Shown here piece by piece: positions 1 to 9,158 of a DNA stretch of 64,000 nucleotides. The notes below the pieces were generated by a model that searched no databases, was not told the origin of the DNA, and saw nothing but the letters and a program-made list of their open reading frames with translations. A program made the position numbers and the translations under genes. This stretch comes from Cyanobacteria bacterium FACHB-471. GTDB taxonomy: Bacteria > Cyanobacteriota > Cyanobacteriia > Elainellales > Elainellaceae. The DNA lies in the NCBI GenBank assembly GCA_014695345.1, contig JACJOC010000115.1, positions 248,001 through 312,000 on the forward strand, given 5' to 3'. Each line of letters begins with the position of its first letter. The stretch's first letter is position 1.

Positions 1-1167
1 GCCAAACAGTTCTCCACTACCGCAAACAGTTCGCACTTTGGGCATTTCAGCTAAACCGATCGCCCGAATTGAACTGGATTCACTATCTGCCACATAAAGT
101 TCCTGCCCATCAGTTGCAATGCCGCTGGGTTGTGCAAAAACGGCATCGTTGACTAGCCCATCTACGCAAGATTCGGCTCCTGTGCCTGCGTAGGTACTGA
201 CGATGCCGCTTTCCAGATTCATTTGCCAAATCTGGTGTGAACCTGCCATTGCAATAAACAAATGATTACCCAGTTTGACCAAATCCCAGGGAGAATTTAG
301 GGCAGTTTTTAGCCCAATGCCGCTGTGAGGACGGATGTTGCGGCTTTGTTCTCCAGTTCCTGCCAGGGTAAGAACGGTTTGGTGCTGGAAGTCAACCTGG
401 CGAATTGCGTGATTCTCTGTGTCTGCAACGTAGAGAAGCTGAGTTTCTGCATCCCACGCCATGCCTTGGGGTGAAGCAAACTGAGCATCGGCAAAGCTGC
501 CGTCTTGCAGTCCCACTGTTCCAGTGCCAATGGTGTGTTTGATGGCTCCATCAAGGCTGGTGACAACAAGGCGGTGATATCCAGAATCAGCGATGAAGAG
601 GGTATCGCTAGCTGCGTCTGCTAAAACTTTTCCGGGAAAGGCAAGTGGGGTGGTGAGGGGCGATCGCTCCTTCTCCAGCACTAAGCTCAATTTCTCAAAA
701 TTAACGGTTCCTTTTTGGCGATGCTCCTGGATCATCTGCTCAATCAGGTCGTCGAGCGCTTGCCGATGTCCCTCACCTGAAACGGAGCCAACCACATATC
801 CAGTTGGGTCAATTACCATCAACGTTGGCCAGGCTCGAACTGCGTACTGTTGCCAAACATTGAAGTCTTGGTCTAACAGCACTGGATGCTCAATGTCATG
901 GCGCAGAATTGCCTGACGCACGTTCTCTACATCCTTTTCGTGGTCAAATTTGGCAGAGTGAACGCCAATGACGGTGAGGCAATTTTTGTATTTTTGCTCC
1001 AAATATTTCAAATCTGGCAGAACGTGCAGGCAGTTGATGCAGCAATACGTCCAGAAATCTAATAGAACAACTCTGCCCCGCAATGCTTTGAGCGCAAGGG
1101 GGCGATCGCTATTCAACCAGGGATAGTCTTGGGGTAATTCTGGTGCTCGAACGCGATCGCGCTGCAT
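1..1167 (-). CDS. Thioredoxin-like/NHL-repeat protein, 3' end outside the window
   Basis: The frame is open from an ATG at 1167 to the window edge, giving 389 codons without a stop, so the gene is partial. Residues about 20-150 look like a TlpA/thioredoxin fold with WTYCCINC at 39-46; the redox pair would be C43 and C46. From about residue 165 onward there are NHL-type blade motifs such as YVADTENHAIRQV and LFIADSGYHRLVV, which form a beta-propeller. Thioredoxin-NHL fusions are a known family (NHLRC2-like), but their bacterial substrates are not settled. No signal peptide is visible, so a cytoplasmic location is likely. An AAAGGA ribosome site lies about 5 bases before the ATG. Confidence 0.88.
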   Translation of the reverse strand, partial: MQRDRVRAPELPQDYPWLNSDRPLALKALRGRVVLLDFWTYCCINCLHVLPDLKYLEQKYKNCLTVIGVHSAKFDHEKDVENVRQAILRHDIEHPVLLDQDFNVWQQYAVRAWPTLMVIDPTGYVVGSVSGEGHRQALDDLIEQMIQEHRQKGTVNFEKLSLVLEKERSPLTTPLAFPGKVLADAASDTLFIADSGYHRLVVTSLDGAIKHTIGTGTVGLQDGSFADAQFASPQGMAWDAETQLLYVADTENHAIRQVDFQHQTVLTLAGTGEQSRNIRPHSGIGLKTALNSPWDLVKLGNHLFIAMAGSHQIWQMNLESGIVSTYAGTGAESCVDGLVNDAVFAQPSGIATDGQELYVADSESSSIRAIGLAEMPKVRTVCGSGELFG

Positions 1168-1224
1168 AAAAATTCCTTTGGGGTGAGAAGGATTGGCACT
1201 AGGGAGACGTAATTTGTTGCCTCT

Positions 1225-2007
1225 CTACAAGGCGATCGCCCTAATGCTTAAAGCCAATAGGATGGCGGCGATCGCTCCAATCAGGGTATTCAGAATGTTG
1301 ACTACTTCATTCGTCAACCAGTCAAACTTGGATTGTAAGGTTGCACCGATCACGCTTTCTAAGTTGGTGGCGATGAAGGCAGCAATCACGCACAGCAGCA
1401 CACCCAGCGGATTGATCAGATTGACTGCCCAACCGATTAGAGCGATCGCCACCGAAGCGACTACGCCTGCCAGTGTTCCTTCCAGGCTAACCGCTCCCTC
1501 AGTTCCAGGTGGTACGGGTTTGAGGGTGGTGATCAAGAAGGTGTGCTTACCGTAAGCTTTACCAACCTCACTAGCAGAGGTGTCCGAAAGTTTGGTACTG
1601 AGACTGGCAACATATCCCAACAGCAGCAGGGGAATGAATGTTTGTAACTCCGCCGATTCACTAAAGCCGAGCACATAGGCAGCTAGGGCACAAATCGTAC
1701 CCGTCAAGGCAGATCCCCAAACGTTTTCTGGTCCGCGTGCCCCCGATCGCTTTTCGGCAATGCCCGCCGCTTCTTTTTTTGCCATGCCGATTCGCGTCAC
1801 AGCAGAGCCAACCAGGAAGTAGAACATCATCACTACGTAACCTCGCCAGCCCAACGTTCCCCAGAGGATGACTCCCAAAATCCAGGCGTGAATGTATCCC
1901 GCTGGGGTCAGGAGCTTTTTGGGGGCAAAATAGGCGATCGCTAGTAGAACTGCGTTGAGCCCAGTACCAATCAACCAAGGAGCTATGAAATCAGGAGAGA
2001 GGAACAT
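1225..2007 (-). CDS. DUF92 family membrane protein (VTE6-type phytyl-phosphate kinase homologue)
   Basis: This 260-residue protein is strongly hydrophobic with about six membrane segments. It carries the family signatures LLTPAGYIHAW near the N-terminus, ARGPENVWGSALTG in the middle and SDTSASEVGKAYGK after it. DUF92 proteins include plant VTE6, which phosphorylates phytyl phosphate in phytol salvage for tocopherol and chlorophyll; cyanobacterial members are assigned the same role by homology. The frame is open to a start at 2103, but the extra 32 residues are polar and unlike the family, so I choose the ATG at 2007. Family assignment is firm. The exact substrate is inferred. Confidence 0.85.
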   Translation of the reverse strand: MFLSPDFIAPWLIGTGLNAVLLAIAYFAPKKLLTPAGYIHAWILGVILWGTLGWRGYVVMMFYFLVGSAVTRIGMAKKEAAGIAEKRSGARGPENVWGSALTGTICALAAYVLGFSESAELQTFIPLLLLGYVASLSTKLSDTSASEVGKAYGKHTFLITTLKPVPPGTEGAVSLEGTLAGVVASVAIALIGWAVNLINPLGVLLCVIAAFIATNLESVIGATLQSKFDWLTNEVVNILNTLIGAIAAILLALSIRAIAL

Positions 2008-2431
2008 AGAGGTCAGAAATTTGCGATCAGAGGTAGTAGCGTATCTAGGAAGATTGGCACAACGAACCACTGGGTAAAGAACTGCAGACCCAGGATTTCT
2101 CATCAGTTTCTATGGAGAAGCTACCATAGACTGAAGTGCTTAACCAGCGGTATTTGAATCGAAGTTAACAATGGTGTCAGTATCTTACCCCTGTCTGTTT
2201 ATGTCTGAATTTACTTCACTGAGAATTAAGGCATTTATAAAGGTAGAGAGTAAATAAAGTTTATGGCAAGTTTCAAGAAGATAGACTGCTTTAATTCTCT
2301 AAGGCTTATGTACTTCGTCCATTTCTATTTATTGAAATCCTAGTACTGAACCTTGTTGGATAAATAAAGCATTTTCTTGTCAATATGATTCTAAATTTAG
2401 TATTTGAGCAAAAAAGAAGTGAACCAAGTCT
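2008..2431. other. AT-rich intergenic stretch before the DUF262-HNH gene
   Basis: No convincing gene is visible on either strand. The composition shifts sharply to A+T from about 2110, with few HIP1 sites, and this bias continues through the next gene to about 4100. It marks the left side of a probable acquired segment. I find no tRNA, transposase remnant or clear direct repeat at the edge. Confidence 0.5.
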
Positions 2432-3985
2432 ATGGCTAAAGTTAATTTAGATGCTTTGATCCCAAGGGAAGATTTTGAAGTGGGTGAGAATACAAATCCT
2501 GGTAGAAAGAAAGAAACAATTTCTATTGAGGATATTAAAGCAGATTCATTTTTCTTCTCAAACATTAGAAAGCCTGATTTTCAAAGACAAACTAATGAAT
2601 GGGACAGTCAAAAAATTTATGAATTCATCAAAAGCTTTATCGAAGGTGATTTAATACCAGCAATCATTTTGTGGCGCAGTACGGCCGGTTATCTATTTGT
2701 TATTGACGGAAGCCATAGATTAAGTGCTTTGTCTGCTTGGGTAAATGATGACTACGGCGATGGAAGAGTTTCAAAAGACTTTTACGATGGTGAAATTCCT
2801 GATGAGCAACTGGATGTTGCTCAAGAAACACGCAAGTTAATAAACAAAACAATTGGCTCATACGATGATTTCAAGTTGGCTTTGACACGCCCTGATAAAG
2901 TTAAACCGCAAGTTATTCAGTACGCTAAAAATTTAGCAGCTTTAGCAATCCAGCTTCAATGGGTTGAGGGTGATGCAAGTAAGGCAGAAAGTTCGTTCTT
3001 TAAAATCAATCAACAAGCTGCTCCAATCAATAAAACTGAGCTGAAGCTCCTTGAGTCCAGAAAAAAGCCCAATAGTATTGCTGCGCGTGCAATTTTTAGG
3101 AGTGGCAAGGGTCACAAATATTGGTCATCTTTTTCTGATGAGACACAAAATCAGATACAAGAACTGGCTAAGGAGATTAACAAAATACTTTTTGATCCTA
3201 AGTTGAAAACCCCAATAAAAACTCTAGATATACCCATAGGGGGTAAATTATATTCTCCTCAAACTTTGCCGCTAATTTTAGATTTTGTGAACATTGTAAA
3301 CGACATAGACTTTAATAATAAAGGAGTCGAAAATGATGAAACAGGCGAAGAAACAATAAAAATATTAAAGAGTATTAGAAGAGTTACCTATAGATTAAAT
3401 GGCAATAATCCTTCTTCTTTAGGATTGCATCCAGCTATATATGTTTATTCAAAAGACGGACGGCACAAGGCAGCTTCTTTCCTTGCCATTGTTGATTTTG
3501 TGATGGAACTAGATAAACGAAAAAAGATAAATGACTTCATTAAAGTACGAGGAGAGTTTGAAAATTTTCTTGTAGGGTATGACTATTTAAGCCAACAGAT
3601 TTACTTAAAGTATAAGGATGTCCAGAAAAGTTATAAGCACACATCAAAGTTTTTTCAGGAAATCATCGCTAAGCTAATAGCTGAAAAGTCGATCGATAAT
3701 ATCCTAGATGAAATTTTATCTACCAGTGAGTTTAAATACTTAAGCATTCGCAGAACTTCTCAACAAGCCGATTCTTTTGAAAAAGATTTTAATACAAGCA
3801 AGAAGAGTGGAGTTTACATGAAGGAGGCATTGCAGAATGCGCCTCGATGCAAAATTTGCGACGGTTTAATTCATGTCAACTCAATTTCAATTGATCACAT
3901 ACAACGGAAAGAAAATGGTGGATTAGCAACTTTAGATAATGGACAAATAACCCATCCATACTGTAATACAGGGTACAAAAGTTGA
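2432..3985 (+). CDS. DUF262 (ParB/GmrS-like) protein with C-terminal HNH nuclease domain
   Basis: The 517-residue product begins with a DUF262-like domain: FQRQ around residue 50 and DGSHRLSAL around 92-100, the counterpart of the DGQQRL motif that marks the ParB-like NTPase fold in GmrS and related proteins. The C-terminus holds CKIC, SIDHIQRKENGG and a terminal HPYCN, which together read as a zinc-supported HNH nuclease. The middle 300 residues are not recognised. DUF262 plus HNH/DUF1524 is the architecture of GmrSD-type modification-dependent restriction, so a role against phage or foreign DNA is a reasonable inference. The gene stands alone and is much more AT-rich than its neighbours, with only one GATCGATC-like site near its end, suggesting transfer. 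No methyltransferase is adjacent. Confidence 0.82.
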   Translation: MAKVNLDALIPREDFEVGENTNPGRKKETISIEDIKADSFFFSNIRKPDFQRQTNEWDSQKIYEFIKSFIEGDLIPAIILWRSTAGYLFVIDGSHRLSALSAWVNDDYGDGRVSKDFYDGEIPDEQLDVAQETRKLINKTIGSYDDFKLALTRPDKVKPQVIQYAKNLAALAIQLQWVEGDASKAESSFFKINQQAAPINKTELKLLESRKKPNSIAARAIFRSGKGHKYWSSFSDETQNQIQELAKEINKILFDPKLKTPIKTLDIPIGGKLYSPQTLPLILDFVNIVNDIDFNNKGVENDETGEETIKILKSIRRVTYRLNGNNPSSLGLHPAIYVYSKDGRHKAASFLAIVDFVMELDKRKKINDFIKVRGEFENFLVGYDYLSQQIYLKYKDVQKSYKHTSKFFQEIIAKLIAEKSIDNILDEILSTSEFKYLSIRRTSQQADSFEKDFNTSKKSGVYMKEALQNAPRCKICDGLIHVNSISIDHIQRKENGGLATLDNGQITHPYCNTGYKS

Positions 3986-4001
3986 AAACGTTTAGCAGCA
4001 A

Positions 4002-4046
4002 ACTAGCAACTCAATTGACTAAAGTGAACTGTTTAGAGTTGCTAGT
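4002..4046. terminator. Inverted repeat downstream of the DUF262-HNH gene
   Basis: ACTAGCAACTC at 4002-4012 is matched perfectly by GAGTTGCTAGT at 4036-4046, with a 23-base loop. It starts 17 bases after the nuclease stop. There is no T-run, so it could be a processing or pause hairpin or a scar at the insert boundary rather than a classical terminator. Confidence 0.4.
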
Positions 4047-4120
4047 GTGAATTAAAAGCCTAATTTGTAGTTGTTCAGTTCAATTGCTATCAGAAACCAG
4101 TCAATTTGTACAAGGGTGCC

Positions 4121-4552
4121 ATGCAGCAGACTTTATTTCATTTAGCTTTTCCAGTGAGCAATTTGACTCAAACCAGAGAGTTTTATGTGGATGGGTTGGG
4201 CTGTGAGCCAGGACGGGAAGGGGGGCGATCGCTCATCCTCAATCTCCACGGACACCAAATTGTGGCACAGGTAACGCAGGAACCACTGATGCCGCAGAAG
4301 GGAATTTACCCCAGGCATTTTGGCTTAGTGTTTACTACCGAGGCGGACTGGGAAGCGTTGTTAGAAAGAGCGCAACACAAAGGGCTGAAGTTTCATCAAC
4401 AGCCCAAGCGCAGGTTTGTTGATTCACCGCTGGAACACTGTACCTTCTTTTTAGAAGATCCGTTCTACAACCTGCTGGAGTTTAAGTTTTACTGTCATCC
4501 CAGCGCTATTTTTGGAGAGGCAACATTTGCTCAAGTCGGAGATCCGGGCTAG
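4121..4552 (+). CDS. VOC family (glyoxalase/dioxygenase fold) protein
   Basis: The 143-residue protein starts QQTLFHLAFPV and contains two beta-alpha-beta-beta-beta modules typical of the vicinal oxygen chelate fold. Candidate metal ligands are the early His of FHLAFPV, the His in PRHFGLVF and the Glu in LLEFKFY near the end. Enzymes of this fold include glyoxalase I, extradiol dioxygenases and bleomycin-binding proteins; the reaction cannot be assigned here. A TTG at 4106 would add five residues, but the ATG at 4121 is preferred. The 3' end overlaps the convergent hydrolase gene by 47 bases. Confidence 0.82.
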   Translation: MQQTLFHLAFPVSNLTQTREFYVDGLGCEPGREGGRSLILNLHGHQIVAQVTQEPLMPQKGIYPRHFGLVFTTEADWEALLERAQHKGLKFHQQPKRRFVDSPLEHCTFFLEDPFYNLLEFKFYCHPSAIFGEATFAQVGDPG

Positions 4553-5159
4553 GCAACACTTGCAGCGGTTCTGACAAAGCATCCGCAACAGCTTTCAGGC
4601 ATCTAGCATCTGTCACCATCTGAGGATGACTGGGAACAGAGAGGATCACTTCACGACCAACGGGCAGTCTGGAACTCACGGCAGGCAGGATCATTAGATC
4701 CATCGGTGTCCAGATCGAGGTGAAGTTGATTTGTGCCAGCGCTGCCACGTCTTGATTTAGGTCATACAAGAAGGCGCTATTTCGCTGCATCTGGTTGCCG
4801 CCCAAGTTGGGGCGAAAGTAAGCTGTCCAGGTGCCATTGTGAGGAGACGAAATTGTGACGAATCGCTGCACACGGTCAATTCCACCCAAACGCTGCACGT
4901 AATAGCGGCTAACAATCCCACCCATGCTAAATCCGATCAGGTCAACTGGCTGGTCAGGCGCAAAGTTTTGCTCAATGTAATTTGCAACCTGATGAGCTAG
5001 TCTGTCTAACCCGACGCTGCCATTATTGGGGATCAAGTCCAGGCTGTGAACTGTCCAACCTCCTTGGTGAAGATAGGAGGTCATGCGGTTGAACAGGATA
5101 GCAGTGTCGTCAATGCCGTGAATTAGCAAAACCGGATTACGAGAGGGGGAGTTGCTCAT
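4506..5159 (-). CDS. Alpha/beta hydrolase, lipase/PGAP1-like
   Basis: This 217-residue protein shows the oxyanion motif LLIHGIDD at 11-18 and the nucleophile elbow GFSMGG with Ser78, followed by a Tyr-rich strand and FVTISSPHNGTW, which is characteristic of bacterial triacylglycerol lipases and PGAP1-like esterases. A likely acid and a late His lie near VPSHPQMVTD. There is no signal peptide, so a cytoplasmic or membrane-associated lipid esterase is the best guess. The start is an ATG at 5159. It overlaps the VOC gene tail to tail. Confidence 0.85.
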   Translation of the reverse strand: MSNSPSRNPVLLIHGIDDTAILFNRMTSYLHQGGWTVHSLDLIPNNGSVGLDRLAHQVANYIEQNFAPDQPVDLIGFSMGGIVSRYYVQRLGGIDRVQRFVTISSPHNGTWTAYFRPNLGGNQMQRNSAFLYDLNQDVAALAQINFTSIWTPMDLMILPAVSSRLPVGREVILSVPSHPQMVTDARCLKAVADALSEPLQVLPSPDLRLEQMLPLQK

Positions 5160-5287
5160 GGGAAAGTGGAGTGATGTATCTCTAGCTTAGACAGCGGCGA
5201 TCGCTTCTATGTCTTTGGGAGGACACCTGCTGCAATGGCATAAGGGAAGGATGAAATAAGGCGGAGGTAATCACGTACTCCCTTACC

Positions 5288-7117
5288 CTACTCTCTATCA
5301 TCTGTTGAACGGGAAGGTTGCCCAGCCATGAAAACTAGGCGATCGCCTTCCTGATCAAGGGGATCAGGAAAGCCCAGGTAAAACAAATAGGTTAAGGAAA
5401 GAATGGGAGATTCTGGCGGCAAAGGATTAACGGTCAAGCCACCCCAAGTATTCAAAACAACGGTAGGGGCAATCCGCCATTCAAAAGAACGGTTGAAATT
5501 GAAGGCAGGTCTGCTCAATTCACTTGCAACGTTAGTCTTTTCTGTTTTGAAAGTAACAGACTGAATTTCCCTCATAGGATTGATGGACTGATTAGTAGAA
5601 GTGCTGGAACTGGTAGTCTCCCTGACGGGACTACTTCCTTCTACTGGCTTAATTCTTTCTACTAAATCGGCTTTCTCGGTTTTCTCAATCAAACTGTTTG
5701 TCTTGATTGGCTGATCTGCCCTAGTTAGCGCTACCTTTACACCCTGAGCAGAAATGGGCGTTTCCGTTGCTGGTTGGACAGACGGACTTAGTTTTGACTT
5801 TGGCTCCAACTCATTTGCATGTTGGGCACCGTAAGCGAACTGCAACTGTGCCCGGTTAGATACTCGTAAATTAAAGCCAATGCCTGCACTGATGGCAGTT
5901 TGAGAAGTTGGACTGACGGCGGGCGATCGCCCTCTCAATTTTTGCTTACGAATTGAGTCAGGATTATGAGAAGGCTTCCAATCGAAGCGGTAGGGCTCGA
6001 CGTTGAGGATGACGCGATCGTCTACTACCAAACGATATCTCGGTGCTGTTTCAGCTTCGTTAGCAAAGCTTGTATCAAAATCGTTATCAGTACTACTGGT
6101 ATCAGCACTAGCTGGAGCAGTACTAGCTGAGTTAAGTGTTTGTGGTGCATTAGTCTCAGGCAGATGGGGATCAGAATCTAAGGTGACATCCCTTGGTAGA
6201 TCGGACTGTGCCGCTTCAAGTTGTGTTTGGGGGAGTTCTGCTTCCTGATTCGATTCTGGAACTGCGGGATCAGTAGATAAGTTATATCTCCCGGTACCTT
6301 CTGTTAGGTCATCTTCAGACAACAGTAGGTCAATCCACTCGTCGGATGTCCAGTAATCAAGATCGTCTTGAGCCAGCCGCTCGATCAGGTCTGCTTCTGC
6401 TTCAGACGCTCCATAGAGACGAGGAGAATTCTCGGTCCATTCATTTTCAGACTGATTCAAAGATTCATTGAACAACTCACGATCTAATTCGTGGTCTGAC
6501 TGATTACTTGATTCACTTGGCGACTCAACAAGCGAATTCTCAGAGTGTTCATTAGGGAATTCTGCACTGGGAGCGATCGCCTCAAATGAAGGATTTTCAG
6601 TTGGCTCATCCAATTCTTCAGTTGACTCAGTTTCTTCAACTGTCTCAATTAACTCAATCGGTTCAGAGGAAGCTGCGGGGGAAATAGGACTTGCTTCAGC
6701 TACAGCAGCAACCGATTTGTCCAATTTCTCATCCAGCTCTAGTGGCTCCTCTGATGGAGAGGCAACTATTTCATCGGCTCGAGCAGCAACTGGAATAGAC
6801 TCAATCTCTGTTTCTAAGGGCTCAGGGGAAGTAGGGGCGATCGCTTCCGGTGCAGGCGCAGAAAAATCTGGAGCAAATGGCTCTGGAGGGCTGACGGAAG
6901 GCACAGGAGCAACTGGGGCGATTTCCTCCACTGCCTCCACTATTTGCTCTGGCTGAGCAACCTGCACTTCCACCACAATCGATCCGGGTGTCTGTAAATC
7001 GGTTTCGATAGCAGGAGATGAATCGGGGATCGATTCGGTGGGCTGGTTGGCGATCGCTGGGGGAACTAACAGCGCGACCGAAGCTCCAGACAGCAGCAAG
7101 ATATTTTTTGGATTCAC
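5288..7117 (-). CDS. Exported acidic Ser/Glu/Pro-rich protein, possibly cell-surface
   Basis: I start the gene at a GTG (7117) because a GGGAGAGA ribosome site precedes it and the next residues, NPKNILLLSGASVALL then PPAIANQ, form a signal peptide with a cleavage site. A TTG at 7180 would add 21 residues in front of the signal. Residues about 25-360 are low-complexity and very acidic, dominated by E, S, P and A. From about 360 there is a more ordered region with a RYRLVVDD motif, strands such as AISAGIGFNLRVSNRAQLQFAYG, and a C-terminal block ending YLFYLGFPDPLD. The strand pattern hints at an outer-membrane or surface beta-domain. I do not recognise a named family. Confidence 0.65.
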   Translation of the reverse strand: MNPKNILLLSGASVALLVPPAIANQPTESIPDSSPAIETDLQTPGSIVVEVQVAQPEQIVEAVEEIAPVAPVPSVSPPEPFAPDFSAPAPEAIAPTSPEPLETEIESIPVAARADEIVASPSEEPLELDEKLDKSVAAVAEASPISPAASSEPIELIETVEETESTEELDEPTENPSFEAIAPSAEFPNEHSENSLVESPSESSNQSDHELDRELFNESLNQSENEWTENSPRLYGASEAEADLIERLAQDDLDYWTSDEWIDLLLSEDDLTEGTGRYNLSTDPAVPESNQEAELPQTQLEAAQSDLPRDVTLDSDPHLPETNAPQTLNSASTAPASADTSSTDNDFDTSFANEAETAPRYRLVVDDRVILNVEPYRFDWKPSHNPDSIRKQKLRGRSPAVSPTSQTAISAGIGFNLRVSNRAQLQFAYGAQHANELEPKSKLSPSVQPATETPISAQGVKVALTRADQPIKTNSLIEKTEKADLVERIKPVEGSSPVRETTSSSTSTNQSINPMREIQSVTFKTEKTNVASELSRPAFNFNRSFEWRIAPTVVLNTWGGLTVNPLPPESPILSLTYLFYLGFPDPLDQEGDRLVFMAGQPSRSTDDRE

Positions 7118-7347
7118 AACTCTCTCCCTGAAGCACTGCAATCCTGGCTTAAGCTTCCAACCCGGTGCGGGCGATCGCAAACTGAAATAATTTCTAGCAC
7201 AGGATTGACCGCGTGTTACAGCAATCGTGATTTACGTGGAGAAATATCACCGTCTGCGTATAGTCTTAAAAGGAAGGCAACCCCCCTCGTTGAAGTTGGC
7301 TATCATGCCTCTGTAGAATCAGCGCCAGGTTTTAGGAAACGCTTGCT

Positions 7348-8214
7348 ATGGCAAATGAGGAACAACTCACTCTACTCAAACAAGATGTCGGTCGCTGGAA
7401 TCAGTGGCGACAAGAAAATCCACAAGTGACTCTTGACTTTAGCAGTTGCGACCTGAGCAAAAGCAAACTTGCTGGGGCTGACCTCAGTGGAGCCAATCTG
7501 CAAAACTCAGACTTCAGCGGTGCCGACCTCAGCAAGGCCGACCTGCACAGTACTGACTTTAGCGGTGCCGACCTCAGTGGAGTTGACTTAAATCAGGCAA
7601 ACTTAAGCAATGCCAACTTGAGTAGCGCCAACTTACTTGCCGCTTATTTGAGCGGTGCAATCCTCTGTTATGCCAACCTCAGCGAAGTCCGGCTCAACCG
7701 AGCAGATTTAAGCAGTGCTGATCTGAGTGAAGCAAACTTGCAAAACGCTGTTTTGCTTGGAGTTGACCTAAGCAGCGCCAACTTAAGCAGCGCTAACCTA
7801 AGCCAAGCCGAGTTAAGTCGCTCTGAGTTGAGTCGGGCTGATTTACAACAGGCAAACCTAACCAGCGCCAACTTAAACAATGCCAGATTGCTCAACGCCA
7901 ACCTCAGTGGAACCAACCTGAGTGAAGCTAACTTAACTAGCGCTCGGTTAAATCGGGCTGACTTAAGCGACGCCAACTTGTCTAGCGCTAATCTAAATCA
8001 GGCTAATCTATTGGGAGCAAAACTTCCGCGTGCCAAGCTGAGTGAAGCTAATCTTAGTAATGCCAACTTAAGCGGGGCTGACCTACAACAGGCAACTTTG
8101 GAGGGAGCTAACTTGAGTGACGCAAATTTACAGGATGCTCATTTAGAAGAAACTGTCCTGGAAGGGGCTGATTTAAGCCGAACTATCATGCCAGATGGCA
8201 CTGTCAGAGACTAA
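7348..8214 (+). CDS. Pentapeptide-repeat protein
   Basis: After a 30-residue head, nearly the whole 288-residue protein consists of A(D/N)LSx pentapeptides, close to fifty in an unbroken run. This sequence folds as a right-handed quadrilateral beta-helix. Cyanobacteria encode many such proteins, mostly of unknown role; some members elsewhere mimic DNA and bind gyrase. The DNA repeats keep the reverse strand open too, which produces a false 102-codon reading frame at 7668-7976. The ATG at 7348 gives the intact head. Confidence 0.93.
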   Translation: MANEEQLTLLKQDVGRWNQWRQENPQVTLDFSSCDLSKSKLAGADLSGANLQNSDFSGADLSKADLHSTDFSGADLSGVDLNQANLSNANLSSANLLAAYLSGAILCYANLSEVRLNRADLSSADLSEANLQNAVLLGVDLSSANLSSANLSQAELSRSELSRADLQQANLTSANLNNARLLNANLSGTNLSEANLTSARLNRADLSDANLSSANLNQANLLGAKLPRAKLSEANLSNANLSGADLQQATLEGANLSDANLQDAHLEETVLEGADLSRTIMPDGTVRD

Positions 8215-8558
8215 TTTTAGTCATGGTTTCTTGAACTTTGCCGCCTGTCGATCAGGAATCAACGGCTGTTGAAATGTAATTTTTGGATGAAGGTACTCAT
8301 ATTTCCACCTAAAAATTACGTTCTGCTCAATCTCACGCAGTAAGACTAAGAAGGGCGACTACAGATTTACCTGCGATCGCCCCTCGTTCCAAATAGCAAC
8401 GCACAATTTCGTCGAAAGCAGCAGAATAGCACCTTCTGAGTTTGAGAAATTTTGCAGCGGATTTGGGCACGATTATACTAGGTCACTAAGTCGCACGTTC
8501 TAGTGCAGACCCAAAGACTCATCCCCTCTTATCTCTTCTCTTCTCACATCCATTAGCT
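8215..8558. other. Intergenic stretch with hairpins, upstream of a small gene
   Basis: Nothing longer than the small gene at 8559 is supported. GTAATTTTT near 8276 pairs with AAAAATTAC near 8320 and could end transcription of the pentapeptide gene. GGGCGA near 8355 pairs with TCGCCC near 8377 around a HIP1 site. TCTAGTGCAGAC at 8499-8510 recurs upstream of the related small gene at 16817. Confidence 0.4.
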
Positions 8559-8738
8559 ATGAATCGTAAACCTAATAGGAATCACTTCCCGTTGTGGAGC
8601 TATCTCAACCAGCCGCTGTTCAGCGCTCAGAAACCACTAATCCTCCGTCCTCGGAGATTTTGGTATTCTCACAACATTCGACACCTGGAACGCTGCTTGC
8701 AAAACGCCTACCGGCCGGAAGAGCATTTTCGTAGCTAA
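8559..8738 (+). CDS. Small HLERC-motif protein, 59 residues (copy 1)
   Basis: An ATG-TAA frame of 59 codons encodes a basic, aromatic-rich peptide that begins MNRKPNRNHFPLWSYL and carries HNIRHLERCLQ in its second half. The same motif, as HNQLKHLERCFQ, occurs in another short frame at 16817-16951, in the same position relative to the C-terminus. Two independent short frames sharing HN-x(2-3)-HLERC-x-Q argue that both are translated. No membrane segment or signal is present and the family is unknown to me. No strong Shine-Dalgarno sequence is seen. An intrinsic terminator follows at 8878. Confidence 0.6.
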   Translation: MNRKPNRNHFPLWSYLNQPLFSAQKPLILRPRRFWYSHNIRHLERCLQNAYRPEEHFRS

Positions 8739-8837
8739 AGGTTACTTGAACGCCCACTCATCCATCAACATCTCTTGTTCGTATCTAGAATAGGGCGTTT
8801 CGATTTGAACCCGCTTCTACCAAAAGCATTACTTAGC

Positions 8838-8901
8838 TCATGAATAGAAATAATTCATGAACATAAATAAATAGGGAGGGGGCGCAATACGTCCCCTTTT
8901 T
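8838..8901 (+). terminator. Hairpin and intrinsic terminator downstream of small gene 1
   Basis: TCATGAAT at 8838-8845 pairs with ATTCATGA at 8853-8860. Immediately after, GGGGGCG at 8878-8884 pairs with CGTCCCC at 8890-8896 (one G-T pair) with a five-base loop, followed by five T residues. The second hairpin has the form of a rho-independent terminator on the plus strand. Confidence 0.6.
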
Positions 8902-9158
8902 GCTTTTAAAGGGGGTGCTGCGCCAAGCCTTTCTGCAGCAACTCCGTTACCTGGGGCAAAGTTCCAGATTTCTGCTTTTGATTCCGGAATTGCTACCAAT
9001 CCGTAGGAAAAGTGATACGACAACCTGGGAGTCCTGGAAATTGGTTAATTAAGAAGATTTCGCAGGATTGAGGGGGGAGTCTGGAGTTGTGCTTCCGTCT
9101 CAGCCTATGTTGCCTGACTTTACACGCTGTTTGATTGAGCAACGGAGATAAGAGAATC

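Noticed and set aside
1193-1555. A 120-codon plus-strand frame over the DUF92 gene
   Set aside because: It is the antisense shadow of a clearly conserved membrane-protein gene.
7668-7976. A 102-codon open frame on the minus strand
   Set aside because: It is the mirror of the pentapeptide-repeat DNA; the repeat keeps both strands open. Its product is a Leu/Ala/Arg run with no features.
8838-9023. A 61-codon minus-strand frame in the spacer before the RodZ-like gene
   Set aside because: It spans the intrinsic terminator at 8878-8901 and has no conserved features.
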